Below, in pieces: positions 1 through 6,106 of a stretch of DNA of 6,106 bases. A model generated the notes under the pieces. It had not been told where the DNA came from and made no database searches. It saw only the letters and a program-made list of their open reading frames with translations. The position numbers and the translations under genes were made by a program. The stretch is from Peptococcaceae bacterium UBA2264 (GTDB taxonomy: Bacteria > Bacillota > Desulfitobacteriia > Desulfitobacteriales > Desulfitobacteriaceae): positions 1 through 6,106 of the forward strand of contig DDXI01000168.1 in assembly GCA_002347475.1 (NCBI GenBank), given 5' to 3'. The number at the start of each line of letters is the position of its first letter. The stretch's first letter is position 1.

Positions 1-12
1 TTATAGCTGGTC

Positions 13-630
13 TTAAAAGAAAAAAGGATTGACAGCCTTTTCCCGTCCGATTGTTGTAGCCTCCATATGTCCGGGAAATACCCTGGTCACAGCAGGTAAG
101 ACAAACAATTTTTCTTCCACAGAACGGATAAGCTGTTCATAAGACCCGCCGCGCAAGTCCGTCCGGCCAATAGAACCTGCGAACAAGGTATCGCCGCTGA
201 ATACACCTTCCCTGGTTAGAAAACTGACTCCCCCCAAAGAGTGGCCCGGAGTAGCTATAACCTTGATGGTCTCCTTCCCTACGGTTATTATATCACCGTC
301 GTTTAACAAGATATCGGCCGGTCTGAAAGCAAAGGGAAAGCCGATGTAGATCGATTGATTATACTTGGGATTGGTAAGCATTTCTGCATCCGCAGTATGG
401 ATAGCAACTTTGGCCCCCAATAAATCCCTGAGCTCATCCACAGCCATAATGTGATCTATATGCCCATGAGTAAGCAGTATATACTCAACTTCAACTCCCT
501 TGTCCAGAACCCATTGATAGATCATTGCTCCGTCTCCGCCCGGATCAATAATAGCCGCCTTTTTGGTTTCGTCACATATAAATAAAAAACAATTAGCCTC
601 AAACTCTCCTACAGCACGTCCTTCTATCAT
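13..630 (-). CDS. MBL-fold metallo-hydrolase, YqgX / glyoxalase II-like
   Basis: This 205-residue soluble protein belongs to the metallo-beta-lactamase superfamily, in the group usually annotated as hydroxyacylglutathione hydrolase-like (B. subtilis YqgX type). The dinuclear metal site is complete: THGHIDH at residues 54-60 (H55, H57, D59, H60), H130 in ATPGHS, D147 in SGDTLF and H188 in FPGHME. The GSIGRTD stretch (152-158) and the C-terminal NPFFF are typical of the group, so the protein looks full length. It lacks the separate C-terminal substrate domain of classical glyoxalase II, and many Firmicutes lack glutathione, so the natural substrate is uncertain; a thioester of another thiol is possible. 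The ATG start is preceded by a near-perfect AAGGAGGT six bases upstream. It lies 28 bases after dtd, on the same strand, and is most likely the fourth gene of the operon. No signal peptide is visible, so it should be cytoplasmic. The family assignment is secure; the substrate is not. Confidence 0.93.
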   Translation of the reverse strand: MIEGRAVGEFEANCFLFICDETKKAAIIDPGGDGAMIYQWVLDKGVEVEYILLTHGHIDHIMAVDELRDLLGAKVAIHTADAEMLTNPKYNQSIYIGFPFAFRPADILLNDGDIITVGKETIKVIATPGHSLGGVSFLTREGVFSGDTLFAGSIGRTDLRGGSYEQLIRSVEEKLFVLPAVTRVFPGHMEATTIGREKAVNPFFF

Positions 631-636
631 TTCCCT

Positions 637-644
637 ACCTCCTT
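637..644 (-). promoter_or_regulatory. Canonical ribosome binding site of the hydrolase gene
   Basis: AAGGAGGT on the minus strand lies six bases before the ATG at 630. It is an almost full anti-Shine-Dalgarno match and fixes this start. It suggests independent, strong translation initiation after the dtd stop at 659. Confidence 0.85.
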
Positions 645-658
645 ACATTTTATTACCT

Positions 659-1105
659 CTACCCTCTTTTACTGTCCAGTAAAAGAGTAACCGGTCCGTC
701 ATTAACCAGCTCAACTTCCATATCAGCTCCAAAGATACCTGTGGCAACTTTTAGGCCTCTTTGTCTGAATGCTTCAGTCAGCCTATTATACATATCCTCT
801 GCCGGCAGCGGCAAAGCTGCTTCACTAAAGCTGGGCCGAGTCCCTTTGCGGCAGTCGCCATAGAGGGTAAACTGGGATACCAGCAAAATCTCACCGCCGA
901 TATCCTTAACGGAATAATTCATCTTGCCGTCACTGTCTTCAAATATTCGTAAATCTGTAACCTTTTTAGCCAGCCATTCCAGATCAGCCTCAGTATCCTC
1001 TTTGCCAATTCCCAGAAAAACCAGCAGACCGGAGGATATGCTGCCAACTTTTTCTTCCCCTACCCTGACACTGGCCTGTTTAACCCGCTGTACTACTGTG
1101 CGCAT
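659..1105 (-). CDS. dtd: D-aminoacyl-tRNA deacylase
   Basis: The product hydrolyses the ester bond between D-amino acids (and probably glycine on tRNA-Ala) and tRNA. It thus recycles mischarged tRNA and protects translation. It acts in the cytoplasm as a homodimer, with each active site formed across the dimer interface. The 148-residue length is normal for the family. It begins MRTVVQRV, as most family members do, and carries both signature motifs: SQFTLYGD at 77-84 and NDGPVT at 135-140, whose Gly-cisPro pair (G137, P138) excludes L-aminoacyl substrates. The T80 of the first motif is present. The ATG start follows the rel stop codon with no gap, and the GGAGGT at 1112-1117 lies inside the rel end, so translation of the two genes is probably coupled. 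The stop is TAG. The assignment is secure from the motifs and from the neighbourhood, where dtd directly downstream of rel is the usual arrangement in Firmicutes. Confidence 0.97.
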   Translation of the reverse strand: MRTVVQRVKQASVRVGEEKVGSISSGLLVFLGIGKEDTEADLEWLAKKVTDLRIFEDSDGKMNYSVKDIGGEILLVSQFTLYGDCRKGTRPSFSEAALPLPAEDMYNRLTEAFRQRGLKVATGIFGADMEVELVNDGPVTLLLDSKRG

Positions 1106-3289
1106 TTATTTACCTCCGGAATTAACTCTTTCCACACATGTCACATCTTTTACCCGGCGGATCTTTTGCATAATATAGTTAAGATGGTTCAGATCCCGTA
1201 TCTCGATACTAAGGAGGACACTGGCCTGATTATCTTTACCAACCCGGCGGGCATTGATGGCTAAAATCTGCGTACGCGTGTCAGCAATAACATTCATGAT
1301 ATCAGTTGCCAGGCGAGCCCGGTCTTCTCCGAACACCTGAACATCAACCGGATAAATTGATTCTGTGCGCTCATCCCACATAACCTCAACAATCCGATTC
1401 TGTTCCTCCTGGGAATTCTTGCTGACATTTTCACAATCAGCACGGTGAATCGATACCCCATGACCGCGGGTAATATAACCCATTATTTCGTCGCCGGGCA
1501 ATGGATTGCAGCAGCGCGAAAAACGCACCAGGATATTATCCACACCTTTTACCATTACTCCATGTGAAGCCTTGCCATAAGCACTGCTGCCTTTAGCTTC
1601 ACCCTGCTGCAGGGCAGCCATTTGTTGTTTTTCCCTGGCTTCTTTGGCAATTTCCTCGCGCAAACGGGCCAGAACTTTATTGGCAGTTAAGGCTCCATCC
1701 CCAATAATCGAATAAAGATCTTCGATAGCAGTCAAATTATGGGCCTTAGCCAGTTCCAGGACATTTTCATTTTTGAGGACAATGGCCGGATCCAGCCCCA
1801 GTTTGCGAACTTCCCGCTCCAGACTTTCCCGCCCTCTGATAATATTTTCTTCTCTTTGTTCCTTTTTAAACCAGCCGCGGATACGATTTTTAGCCAGCGA
1901 GGTTTTCACAAACGAGAGCCAGTCCCGACTTGGCCCATTACCCTGCTTGGCAGTTAATATTTCCAGAATATCCCCATTATTTAGTTTGGTATCCAGAGGA
2001 ACAATGCGACTGTTTATCTTGGCACCAATACAACGATGACCAACATCGGTATGCACACGATAAGCAAAATCAACAGGACAAGAACCTTTGGGAAGTTCCA
2101 CAACATCGCCTCGCGGAGTAAAAACAAAAACCGTATCAGCAAACAAATCTATTTTCAGAGACTCCATATATTCACCGGCATCACGGGATTCGTGCTGCCA
2201 TTCTGAAAGTTGCCGCAGCCAAGCCAGTTTTTTATCAAAATTACTGTCGCCCTGTTTATTGCCTTCCTTGTATTTCCAATGGGCAGCAATACCATATTCT
2301 GAAGTACGGTGCATTTCCCAGGTGCGGATTTGAATTTCAAAGGGTTCTCCCTGCGCTCCTATCAAAGTGGTATGCAGGGACTGATACATATTTGGTTTGG
2401 GCATGGCGATATAATCCTTAAAACGGCCGGGTATCGGCTTCCAGAGGGTGTGTACTATACCCAAGGCTCCATAACAATCATTTACTGAATTTACAATGAC
2501 CCGCACGGCTGTTAAATCGTAAATCTCACTTAATTCCTTGTTTTGTTTTATCATTTTCTGGTAAATGCTATAAAAATGTTTGGGCCGGCCGGCAATATCA
2601 GCCTTGATTCCGATTTCGTCAAGGCGTTGTTTTAATTCCGCGATGACCCTGTTGATCTGAGCCTCCCGTTCCTGGCGTTTAAGAGCTATACCCTCAACTA
2701 AATCATAGTACTCTTCAGGTTTCAGATAACGAAACGCCAGATCTTCCAATTCCCATTTGATCCGGAAAATTCCCAGGCGATTAGCCAAGGGGGCAAATAT
2801 TTCCAATGTCTCCTGAGAAATTTCCTTCTGTTTTTCCAGAGAATGATATTTCAGGGTTCTCATATTATGCAATCTGTCAGCTAATTTTATTAGAATAACC
2901 CTGATATCCTTGGCCATGGCTAAGAACATTTTTCGCAGGTTTTCCACCTGCAGTTCCATTTTGCTTTTATATTCAATCCGCCCGAGTTTAGTCACCCCAT
3001 CCACCAATAGGGCTACCTCAACCCCAAACTTCTTTTCAAGGTCAGCGTATTCGTACTCTGTATCTTCAAGAACATCATGAAGCAAAGCCGCTATAATCGT
3101 CGGCTGATCCATCTCCAGTTCAGCCAGAATTATGGCTACTTCCAGGGGATGCTGGATAAAATCTTCCCCGGAGTTACGTTGTTGTCCCTGGTGGGCAGCG
3201 GCAGCAAACTCATATGCCTGATCTATCTGCAGCAATTGATCCGGGGGAAGCACTTTTTTAAGTTTTTCATTTAATTCCTCTGGAATCAT
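1106..3289 (-). CDS. relA: Bifunctional (p)ppGpp synthetase/hydrolase, Rel
   Basis: This is the long Rel enzyme of the stringent response. It makes (p)ppGpp from ATP and GDP/GTP on starved ribosomes and also degrades it. The 727-residue length is standard. Domains in order: an HD hydrolase (about 20-190) with all expected metal and catalytic residues (R38, H47, H71-D72, E75-D76, D138, N142); a synthetase (about 230-340) with GRPKHFYSIYQKM at 234-246, YDLTAVRV at 257-264 and KPNMYQSLHTT at 298-308; a TGS domain (about 384-446); a helical segment; a conserved cysteine/zinc-finger-type region (SRCCNPLPGD at 591-600, with H615 and C619); and a C-terminal ACT/RRM domain (about 645-725). R289-F290-K291-D292 matches the RxKD signature of bifunctional enzymes rather than the ExDD of synthetase-only RelA. 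Both activities are therefore predicted. The ATG start has AGAGGTG seven bases upstream. The gene follows recJ by 67 bases and abuts dtd. The symbol relA follows Firmicutes usage; rel or spoT would also be used. Confidence 0.97.
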   Translation of the reverse strand: MIPEELNEKLKKVLPPDQLLQIDQAYEFAAAAHQGQQRNSGEDFIQHPLEVAIILAELEMDQPTIIAALLHDVLEDTEYEYADLEKKFGVEVALLVDGVTKLGRIEYKSKMELQVENLRKMFLAMAKDIRVILIKLADRLHNMRTLKYHSLEKQKEISQETLEIFAPLANRLGIFRIKWELEDLAFRYLKPEEYYDLVEGIALKRQEREAQINRVIAELKQRLDEIGIKADIAGRPKHFYSIYQKMIKQNKELSEIYDLTAVRVIVNSVNDCYGALGIVHTLWKPIPGRFKDYIAMPKPNMYQSLHTTLIGAQGEPFEIQIRTWEMHRTSEYGIAAHWKYKEGNKQGDSNFDKKLAWLRQLSEWQHESRDAGEYMESLKIDLFADTVFVFTPRGDVVELPKGSCPVDFAYRVHTDVGHRCIGAKINSRIVPLDTKLNNGDILEILTAKQGNGPSRDWLSFVKTSLAKNRIRGWFKKEQREENIIRGRESLEREVRKLGLDPAIVLKNENVLELAKAHNLTAIEDLYSIIGDGALTANKVLARLREEIAKEAREKQQMAALQQGEAKGSSAYGKASHGVMVKGVDNILVRFSRCCNPLPGDEIMGYITRGHGVSIHRADCENVSKNSQEEQNRIVEVMWDERTESIYPVDVQVFGEDRARLATDIMNVIADTRTQILAINARRVGKDNQASVLLSIEIRDLNHLNYIMQKIRRVKDVTCVERVNSGGK
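1112..1117 (-). promoter_or_regulatory. Ribosome binding site of dtd inside the end of rel
   Basis: GGAGGT on the minus strand lies six bases before the dtd ATG and overlaps the last rel codons. The rel stop TAA (1106-1108) is immediately followed by ATG (1103-1105). A ribosome finishing rel would therefore sit on the dtd start, an arrangement typical of coupled translation. Confidence 0.85.
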
Positions 3290-3296
3290 TGCGGCA

Positions 3297-3303
3297 CACC
3301 TCT
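3297..3303 (-). promoter_or_regulatory. Ribosome binding site of rel
   Basis: AGAGGTG on the minus strand, seven bases before the ATG at 3289, supports this start. The rest of the 67-base recJ-rel gap shows no convincing terminator and no good -35/-10 pair, so read-through from recJ is the simplest reading. Confidence 0.7.
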
Positions 3304-3356
3304 TTTTATTAAAAACCCGTCTGATAAAAATTGCGGTAAATTCCGAAACCCTGATT

Positions 3357-5822
3357 TTATAATTCCTGAACTATATTTTCTATTAATTGTTTCATCTCCG
3401 GCCAGGAATTGGCCATAAGATTTTTTTGAAACAAATTTACCCTTTCCCAATACCTCTTTAAGCCGGCATAACGCAAAGATAACTCCAAATCAATTTTTTG
3501 ATTTGCTGGTAAAAATTCGATCATAAACATATCGGAGCTGCCCAAACATCGAACAAGACCCAATTCCTCGAAGATTTTCAATGCTTCCAGAGCACTGGGA
3601 TCATCGGTTGGAGGTACCCAGCAGAAAGGGTTCTCCTCTTTGGCTCTATTCAGGAATATCTTATATTTCTGAATCAGCTCTTGTCGGGAGAGAAAAAAAC
3701 AAGTTTTCTGCAGCTTGGTCTCTGTAACCGGCTCAAACTCAGCCAAGGCAATTTTTTGTACTCCCAAACGGAGAATTGTCTCTATCCCCAATCTGAAATC
3801 TGCTCTGCTGAAAGGAGTTCCGACAATGATACCGAAAGATTGGGGCCCAAGCCTCTCTGCTCTTAATAATTCTCCTTCAGTTACTGAAGATTCTTCTTCG
3901 CCAGAGTTATTTTGCCGATAATAATCCTTAAAACTGTAAACTTCTTTAACTAATGAATCCCAGATTACAGTTTTGCTTTCCAGGCTGAAGCTTGTATTCA
4001 CCTCTCCGGCTGATGTCAAAACTTTTTGCAACCAGTCGTTTCGCATGCTTGTACGCCAGTCGAGCCTTTCAATATTCTGAAAATCCCCTGTGTTAATTCT
4101 AACAAAATCTCCCTGGCTTTGCACTTCGGCTTTACTCTGAATATCCCTGACTACTAACTGCAGTTGCTGACGGCCCTGAAAAGTATTGATATCCAGACTG
4201 AAAGCCAGATCCAATTGGGAATGGGACAGTAATTCCGGTAAGCGCTCACCCTGCCGAAAGGCAATCCCCTCCAGAGTTCCCTCAGAACCAACCCGCAGTT
4301 TCAGGTGGCTGCCGTTTTCCCCAACCTGGCTTAATCCGGAAACCGGAAGCTGCCTGACTGCCAAAACAGGTCCCGAATTACCGTAACCGAAAGGGGCCAG
4401 TTGTTCCAATTCCTCTTGGAGAGAAGGTGTCAATTCGGTAAAGTCCACAACACTGTCGATATGCATCTTTTTTTGAAATACTTCTGCCGGCAGCTTTCCT
4501 GCTTCAGCATTAAGACCCTCCCTTAACAGGGAAACATTTTCAGCTGCCAGCGTAAACCCTGCCGCCTGACGATGACCGCCATACTTCTTCAGTAAATCTG
4601 CCTGAAGGTTTAACTGTTCCAGGACATGATAACCGGGAATGCCGCGGGCTGAACCCTTTGCCAGCTTATCCTCCAATCCCAACATCAGAACAGGGCGATG
4701 ATAACTTTCTACCAGACGGGAGGCCACAATACCCAACACCCCAGGATGCCACCCTGCTGAGGCCAGAACAATTACCCGGGGAAGATTCTTTGCCGGCAGT
4801 TGAGCCATGGCTTCAGCCAGTATCCTTTTCTCCGTATTTTGGCGCCGAACATTTTCTGCCGACAACCTCCGGGCCAATTCCTGAGCCCGCTTCGGATCAG
4901 CTGTTACTAATAACTCAAGGCCTGGCCGCGCACTATCCATACGACCAACGGCGTTAAGACGCGGAGCCATGATAAAGGCAATGGTACCGGCTTTTAGAGT
5001 TTTATTTTGAAGACCGCATTCTATCAGAAGAGCTTCCAGACCAGGATGTATGGTATGTTCCATTTGCCTTAAACCATGATAAACCAAAATACGGTTTTCT
5101 CCCGTTAAAGGAACTACATCAGCGATTGTTCCCAAAGCAACAAGATCCAGCAGTTCTATCTGGGTTTGCAGGCCCACTCCGGGTGTTTTAAACTCCTGGA
5201 GGAGAGCCTGTACAAGTTTAAAAGCCACACCTACTCCTGCCAGTTCGCTGAAAGGATAACCACTGTCCGGCACTTTAGGATCAAGAACAGCCAAAGCCGC
5301 CGGCAGCCTTTCCGGAGGTTCATGGTGATCAGTAATAATAACATCCAGGCCCAGGTCCCCGGCAAATGCAACTTCTTCAAAGGCAGTAATTCCGCAATCT
5401 ACAGTAATAATCAGCTTGACACCTGCTTGGACCGCCTTGGCCAGAGCTTGCCGGTGCAAACCATAGCCCTCGTCCTGGCGGTGGGGTATATAGGTTACAG
5501 CTTTAAACCCCAGATCGATCAGCGTTTTATAGAGCAAGGCTGTACCTGTTATCCCATCAACATCAAAATCACCATAAACCAGCACCTTTTCCCCGTTCCG
5601 GCGGGCTCTGTTCAAACGGGACATGAGACAGGACATATCCTTAAAACAAAAAGGCGAGGCCAGATTAAACATCGTGGGCCGAAGATAATCAACCGCTTTT
5701 CTTACTTCCTGCAAGCCACGCTGCACCAGAATATCCGCCACTGTAGGGGATAGAGCCAAAGATTCAGTAAGCAGTAAAGATTGCTGGCCCTTTGTTTCAG
5801 AAATTAACCATTTTTGCTTCAC
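3357..5822 (-). CDS. recJ: Single-stranded-DNA-specific exonuclease RecJ
   Basis: RecJ degrades single-stranded DNA 5' to 3' and acts in RecF-type recombination, base excision and mismatch repair, in the cytoplasm on DNA. The DHH phosphoesterase domain is intact: YGDFDVDG at 83-90 (D85, D87, D89), D142 in TVDCGI, DHH at 165-167 and D235 in GTIADVVPL, with APRLNAVGR at 286-294. The DHHA1 domain follows, with GWHPGVLGIVASRL at 357-370 and the KYGGHRQAAGF motif at 413-423. An OB-fold region spans about 450-565. After it comes a C-terminal domain (about 575-821) of the RecJ_C type seen in Firmicutes, which explains the 821-residue length against roughly 580 in E. coli. An acidic linker (about 638-651) lies inside this last part. 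The start is GTG, because an in-frame TAA lies five codons upstream and the KQKW opening fits the family. A modest TAAGGG lies nine bases before it. The gene is probably first in the operon with rel and dtd. Confidence 0.96.
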   Translation of the reverse strand: MKQKWLISETKGQQSLLLTESLALSPTVADILVQRGLQEVRKAVDYLRPTMFNLASPFCFKDMSCLMSRLNRARRNGEKVLVYGDFDVDGITGTALLYKTLIDLGFKAVTYIPHRQDEGYGLHRQALAKAVQAGVKLIITVDCGITAFEEVAFAGDLGLDVIITDHHEPPERLPAALAVLDPKVPDSGYPFSELAGVGVAFKLVQALLQEFKTPGVGLQTQIELLDLVALGTIADVVPLTGENRILVYHGLRQMEHTIHPGLEALLIECGLQNKTLKAGTIAFIMAPRLNAVGRMDSARPGLELLVTADPKRAQELARRLSAENVRRQNTEKRILAEAMAQLPAKNLPRVIVLASAGWHPGVLGIVASRLVESYHRPVLMLGLEDKLAKGSARGIPGYHVLEQLNLQADLLKKYGGHRQAAGFTLAAENVSLLREGLNAEAGKLPAEVFQKKMHIDSVVDFTELTPSLQEELEQLAPFGYGNSGPVLAVRQLPVSGLSQVGENGSHLKLRVGSEGTLEGIAFRQGERLPELLSHSQLDLAFSLDINTFQGRQQLQLVVRDIQSKAEVQSQGDFVRINTGDFQNIERLDWRTSMRNDWLQKVLTSAGEVNTSFSLESKTVIWDSLVKEVYSFKDYYRQNNSGEEESSVTEGELLRAERLGPQSFGIIVGTPFSRADFRLGIETILRLGVQKIALAEFEPVTETKLQKTCFFLSRQELIQKYKIFLNRAKEENPFCWVPPTDDPSALEALKIFEELGLVRCLGSSDMFMIEFLPANQKIDLELSLRYAGLKRYWERVNLFQKNLMANSWPEMKQLIENIVQEL

Positions 5823-5831
5823 TTCGGATTT

Positions 5832-5837
5832 CCCTTA
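5832..5837 (-). promoter_or_regulatory. Weak ribosome binding site for the recJ GTG start
   Basis: TAAGGG on the minus strand lies nine bases before GTG at 5822. It is weaker than the sites of the three downstream genes. The combination of GTG and a weak site suggests modest RecJ translation compared with the rest of the cluster. The in-frame TAA within this site excludes a longer RecJ. Confidence 0.55.
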
Positions 5838-5898
5838 CCTATCATTTTTATTATTTATCTCAGCAGAACAAAACCCTGATAAACTGTTCAGAACATAC

Positions 5899-5926
5899 AA
5901 AAAGGGCTCCCAAAGCAAGGAAGCCC
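5899..5926 (-). terminator. Intrinsic terminator upstream of recJ
   Basis: On the minus strand GGGCTTCC (5919-5926) pairs with GGGAGCCC (5904-5911) to give an eight-pair stem with one G-U and a seven-base loop. Five T residues follow (5899-5903). It ends 76 bases before the recJ start. It could end transcription of a gene entering from the right, or end a short transcript from the promoter at 5995-6023, acting as an attenuator of the recJ operon. A small hairpin, GGAT/ATCC (5930-5940), sits just before it. GAGCCC (5958-5963) can pair with the GGGCTT of its left arm, which would disrupt the terminator. Confidence 0.8.
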
Positions 5927-5988
5927 CACGGATCGTATCCTTTGCCCATATTAATTAGGGCTCAATATTTTGCCTGACAACATGTTTT
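5899..5988 (-). ncRNA. Possible short leader RNA or attenuated transcript
   Basis: A transcript starting near 5988 and ending at the terminator would be about 90 bases long. It contains several possible short stems: GCCC/GGGC (5944-5961), GGAT/ATCC (5930-5940), and the terminator stem. The segment GAGCCC (5958-5963) could instead pair with the left arm of the terminator, so two exclusive folds are possible. I do not recognise a known riboswitch, T-box or 6S consensus. If the frame ending at 5962 proves to be coding, this region is simply the 3' end of that gene plus its terminator. Confidence 0.25.
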
Positions 5989-6105
5989 ATCTATAAGATA
6001 CCAAATCCCCTCTCCTTGTGCAACTCTAATTTCTGTTAACAGGAGAAGCCCCTCATCATAACCTGTTAATATTGGGGATTCTGCAGTCTGCGGGCAAATT
6101 CTCCA
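5962..6105 (-). CDS. Possible 3' end of an upstream gene, partial at right edge
   Basis: One minus-strand frame enters from the right edge and stays open for 47 codons, ending at TGA (5962-5964) just 35 bases before the terminator stem. Its peptide ends DKTCCQAKY and is not recognised. The spacing to the terminator fits a gene end. Against it, the frame runs through a good promoter and the inverted repeats, and 47 open codons is not strong evidence. Another frame is open from the edge to TAA at 6066-6068 with a plausible tail (ARRLQNPQY), and the third ends at TGA 6056-6058. Which of the three is coding, if any, cannot be decided from this window. Confidence 0.25.
   Translation of the reverse strand, partial: WRICPQTAESPILTGYDEGLLLLTEIRVAQGEGIWYLIDKTCCQAKY
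5995..6023 (-). promoter_or_regulatory. Probable sigma-A promoter with extended -10
   Basis: On the minus strand TTGCAC (6018-6023) and TATCTT (5995-6000) are separated by exactly 17 bases, and TGG directly before the -10 gives the extended -10 element. The -35 differs from TTGACA at two positions and the -10 from TATAAT at two. The expected start of transcription is near 5988. This would give a leader of about 166 bases before recJ, interrupted by the terminator at 5899-5926. It is the best promoter candidate in the window and the likely source of the operon transcript or of a short RNA. Confidence 0.55.
6036..6069 (-). repeat. Inverted repeat upstream of the promoter
   Basis: TTAACAGG (6062-6069, minus reading) and CCTGTTAA (6036-6043) form a perfect eight-base inverted repeat around an 18-base loop. 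It lies 13 bases upstream of the -35. A second pair, AATCCCC (6074-6080) and GGGGATT (6004-6010), encloses it, and its inner arm falls in the promoter spacer. No T-tract follows, so it does not look like a terminator. An operator or an RNA stem of an upstream transcript are both possible. Confidence 0.5.
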
Positions 6106-6106
6106 A

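Noticed and set aside
3290..3356. Terminator between recJ and rel
   Set aside because: Only a three-pair stem (CGG/CCG) is visible, with no T-tract placed directly after it.
5166..5753. A 195-codon open frame on the plus strand
   Set aside because: It lies wholly antisense to the DHH core of recJ, whose motifs are intact, and its translation shows no recognisable domain.
5820..5846. Eight-codon upstream ORF (ATG to TGA) overlapping the recJ GTG
   Set aside because: It has no ribosome binding site before its ATG and is very short; the overlap with GTG is probably chance.
5837..5875. A second recJ promoter close to the start codon
   Set aside because: The best -35 candidates (TTGTTC or TTTTGT) pair only with poor -10 sequences, and the resulting start site would fall in or beyond the ribosome binding site.
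5883..5898. TGTTC-T-GAACA palindrome as an SOS (LexA) box for recJ
   Set aside because: The Gram-positive LexA box has GAAC and GTTC in the opposite order with a four-base spacer; this one has the wrong order and spacing.
5792..5977. A 61-codon plus-strand frame in the upstream region
   Set aside because: It overlaps the recJ start and the terminator, and the peptide looks like non-coding composition.
5920..6052. GGGGCTTC repeated at 6045-6052 and 5920-5927
   Set aside because: An eight-base repeat is expected by chance in a region this rich in short G and C runs, and the flanks do not match.

Overview
The window holds four complete genes, all read on the minus strand. In transcription order (right to left) they are recJ (single-strand DNA exonuclease), relA/spoT-type Rel ((p)ppGpp synthetase/hydrolase), dtd (D-aminoacyl-tRNA deacylase) and a small metallo-beta-lactamase-fold hydrolase of the YqgX/glyoxalase II-like group. 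This recJ-rel-dtd-hydrolase order is a familiar housekeeping cluster of Firmicutes. The moderate G+C content, strong AGGAGG-type ribosome binding sites, bifunctional Rel and a RecJ with the long C-terminal domain of Gram-positive bacteria all fit. The best guess is an anaerobic member of Clostridia (Peptococcaceae-like). That placement rests on gene order and general protein character, not on a database match.

Layout from right to left: positions 5823-6106 carry no identified gene. They hold a good sigma-A-type promoter with an extended -10, nested inverted repeats just upstream of and through it, a convincing intrinsic terminator, and possibly the last codons of an upstream gene entering from the right edge. 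recJ occupies 3357-5822 with a GTG start. A 67-base gap (3290-3356) follows; related genomes often have apt (adenine phosphoribosyltransferase) here, and it is missing. rel occupies 1106-3289 and its stop codon directly abuts the dtd start codon (1105). dtd ends at 659, and after a 28-base gap with a canonical ribosome binding site the hydrolase gene runs from 630 to 13. Only 12 bases remain beyond its stop, so whether the operon continues (commonly toward hemZ, hisS and aspS) cannot be seen.

The genes probably form one operon. Their products work on DNA repair and recombination, the stringent response, translation quality control (removing D-amino acids from tRNA) and thioester or related hydrolysis. 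I see no mobile element, CRISPR array, tRNA, rRNA or defence system. The coding part is ordinary core genome. The only part not explained by known gene families is the upstream region at 5899-6080, where a promoter followed by a terminator ahead of recJ suggests either a short RNA or attenuation of the operon.
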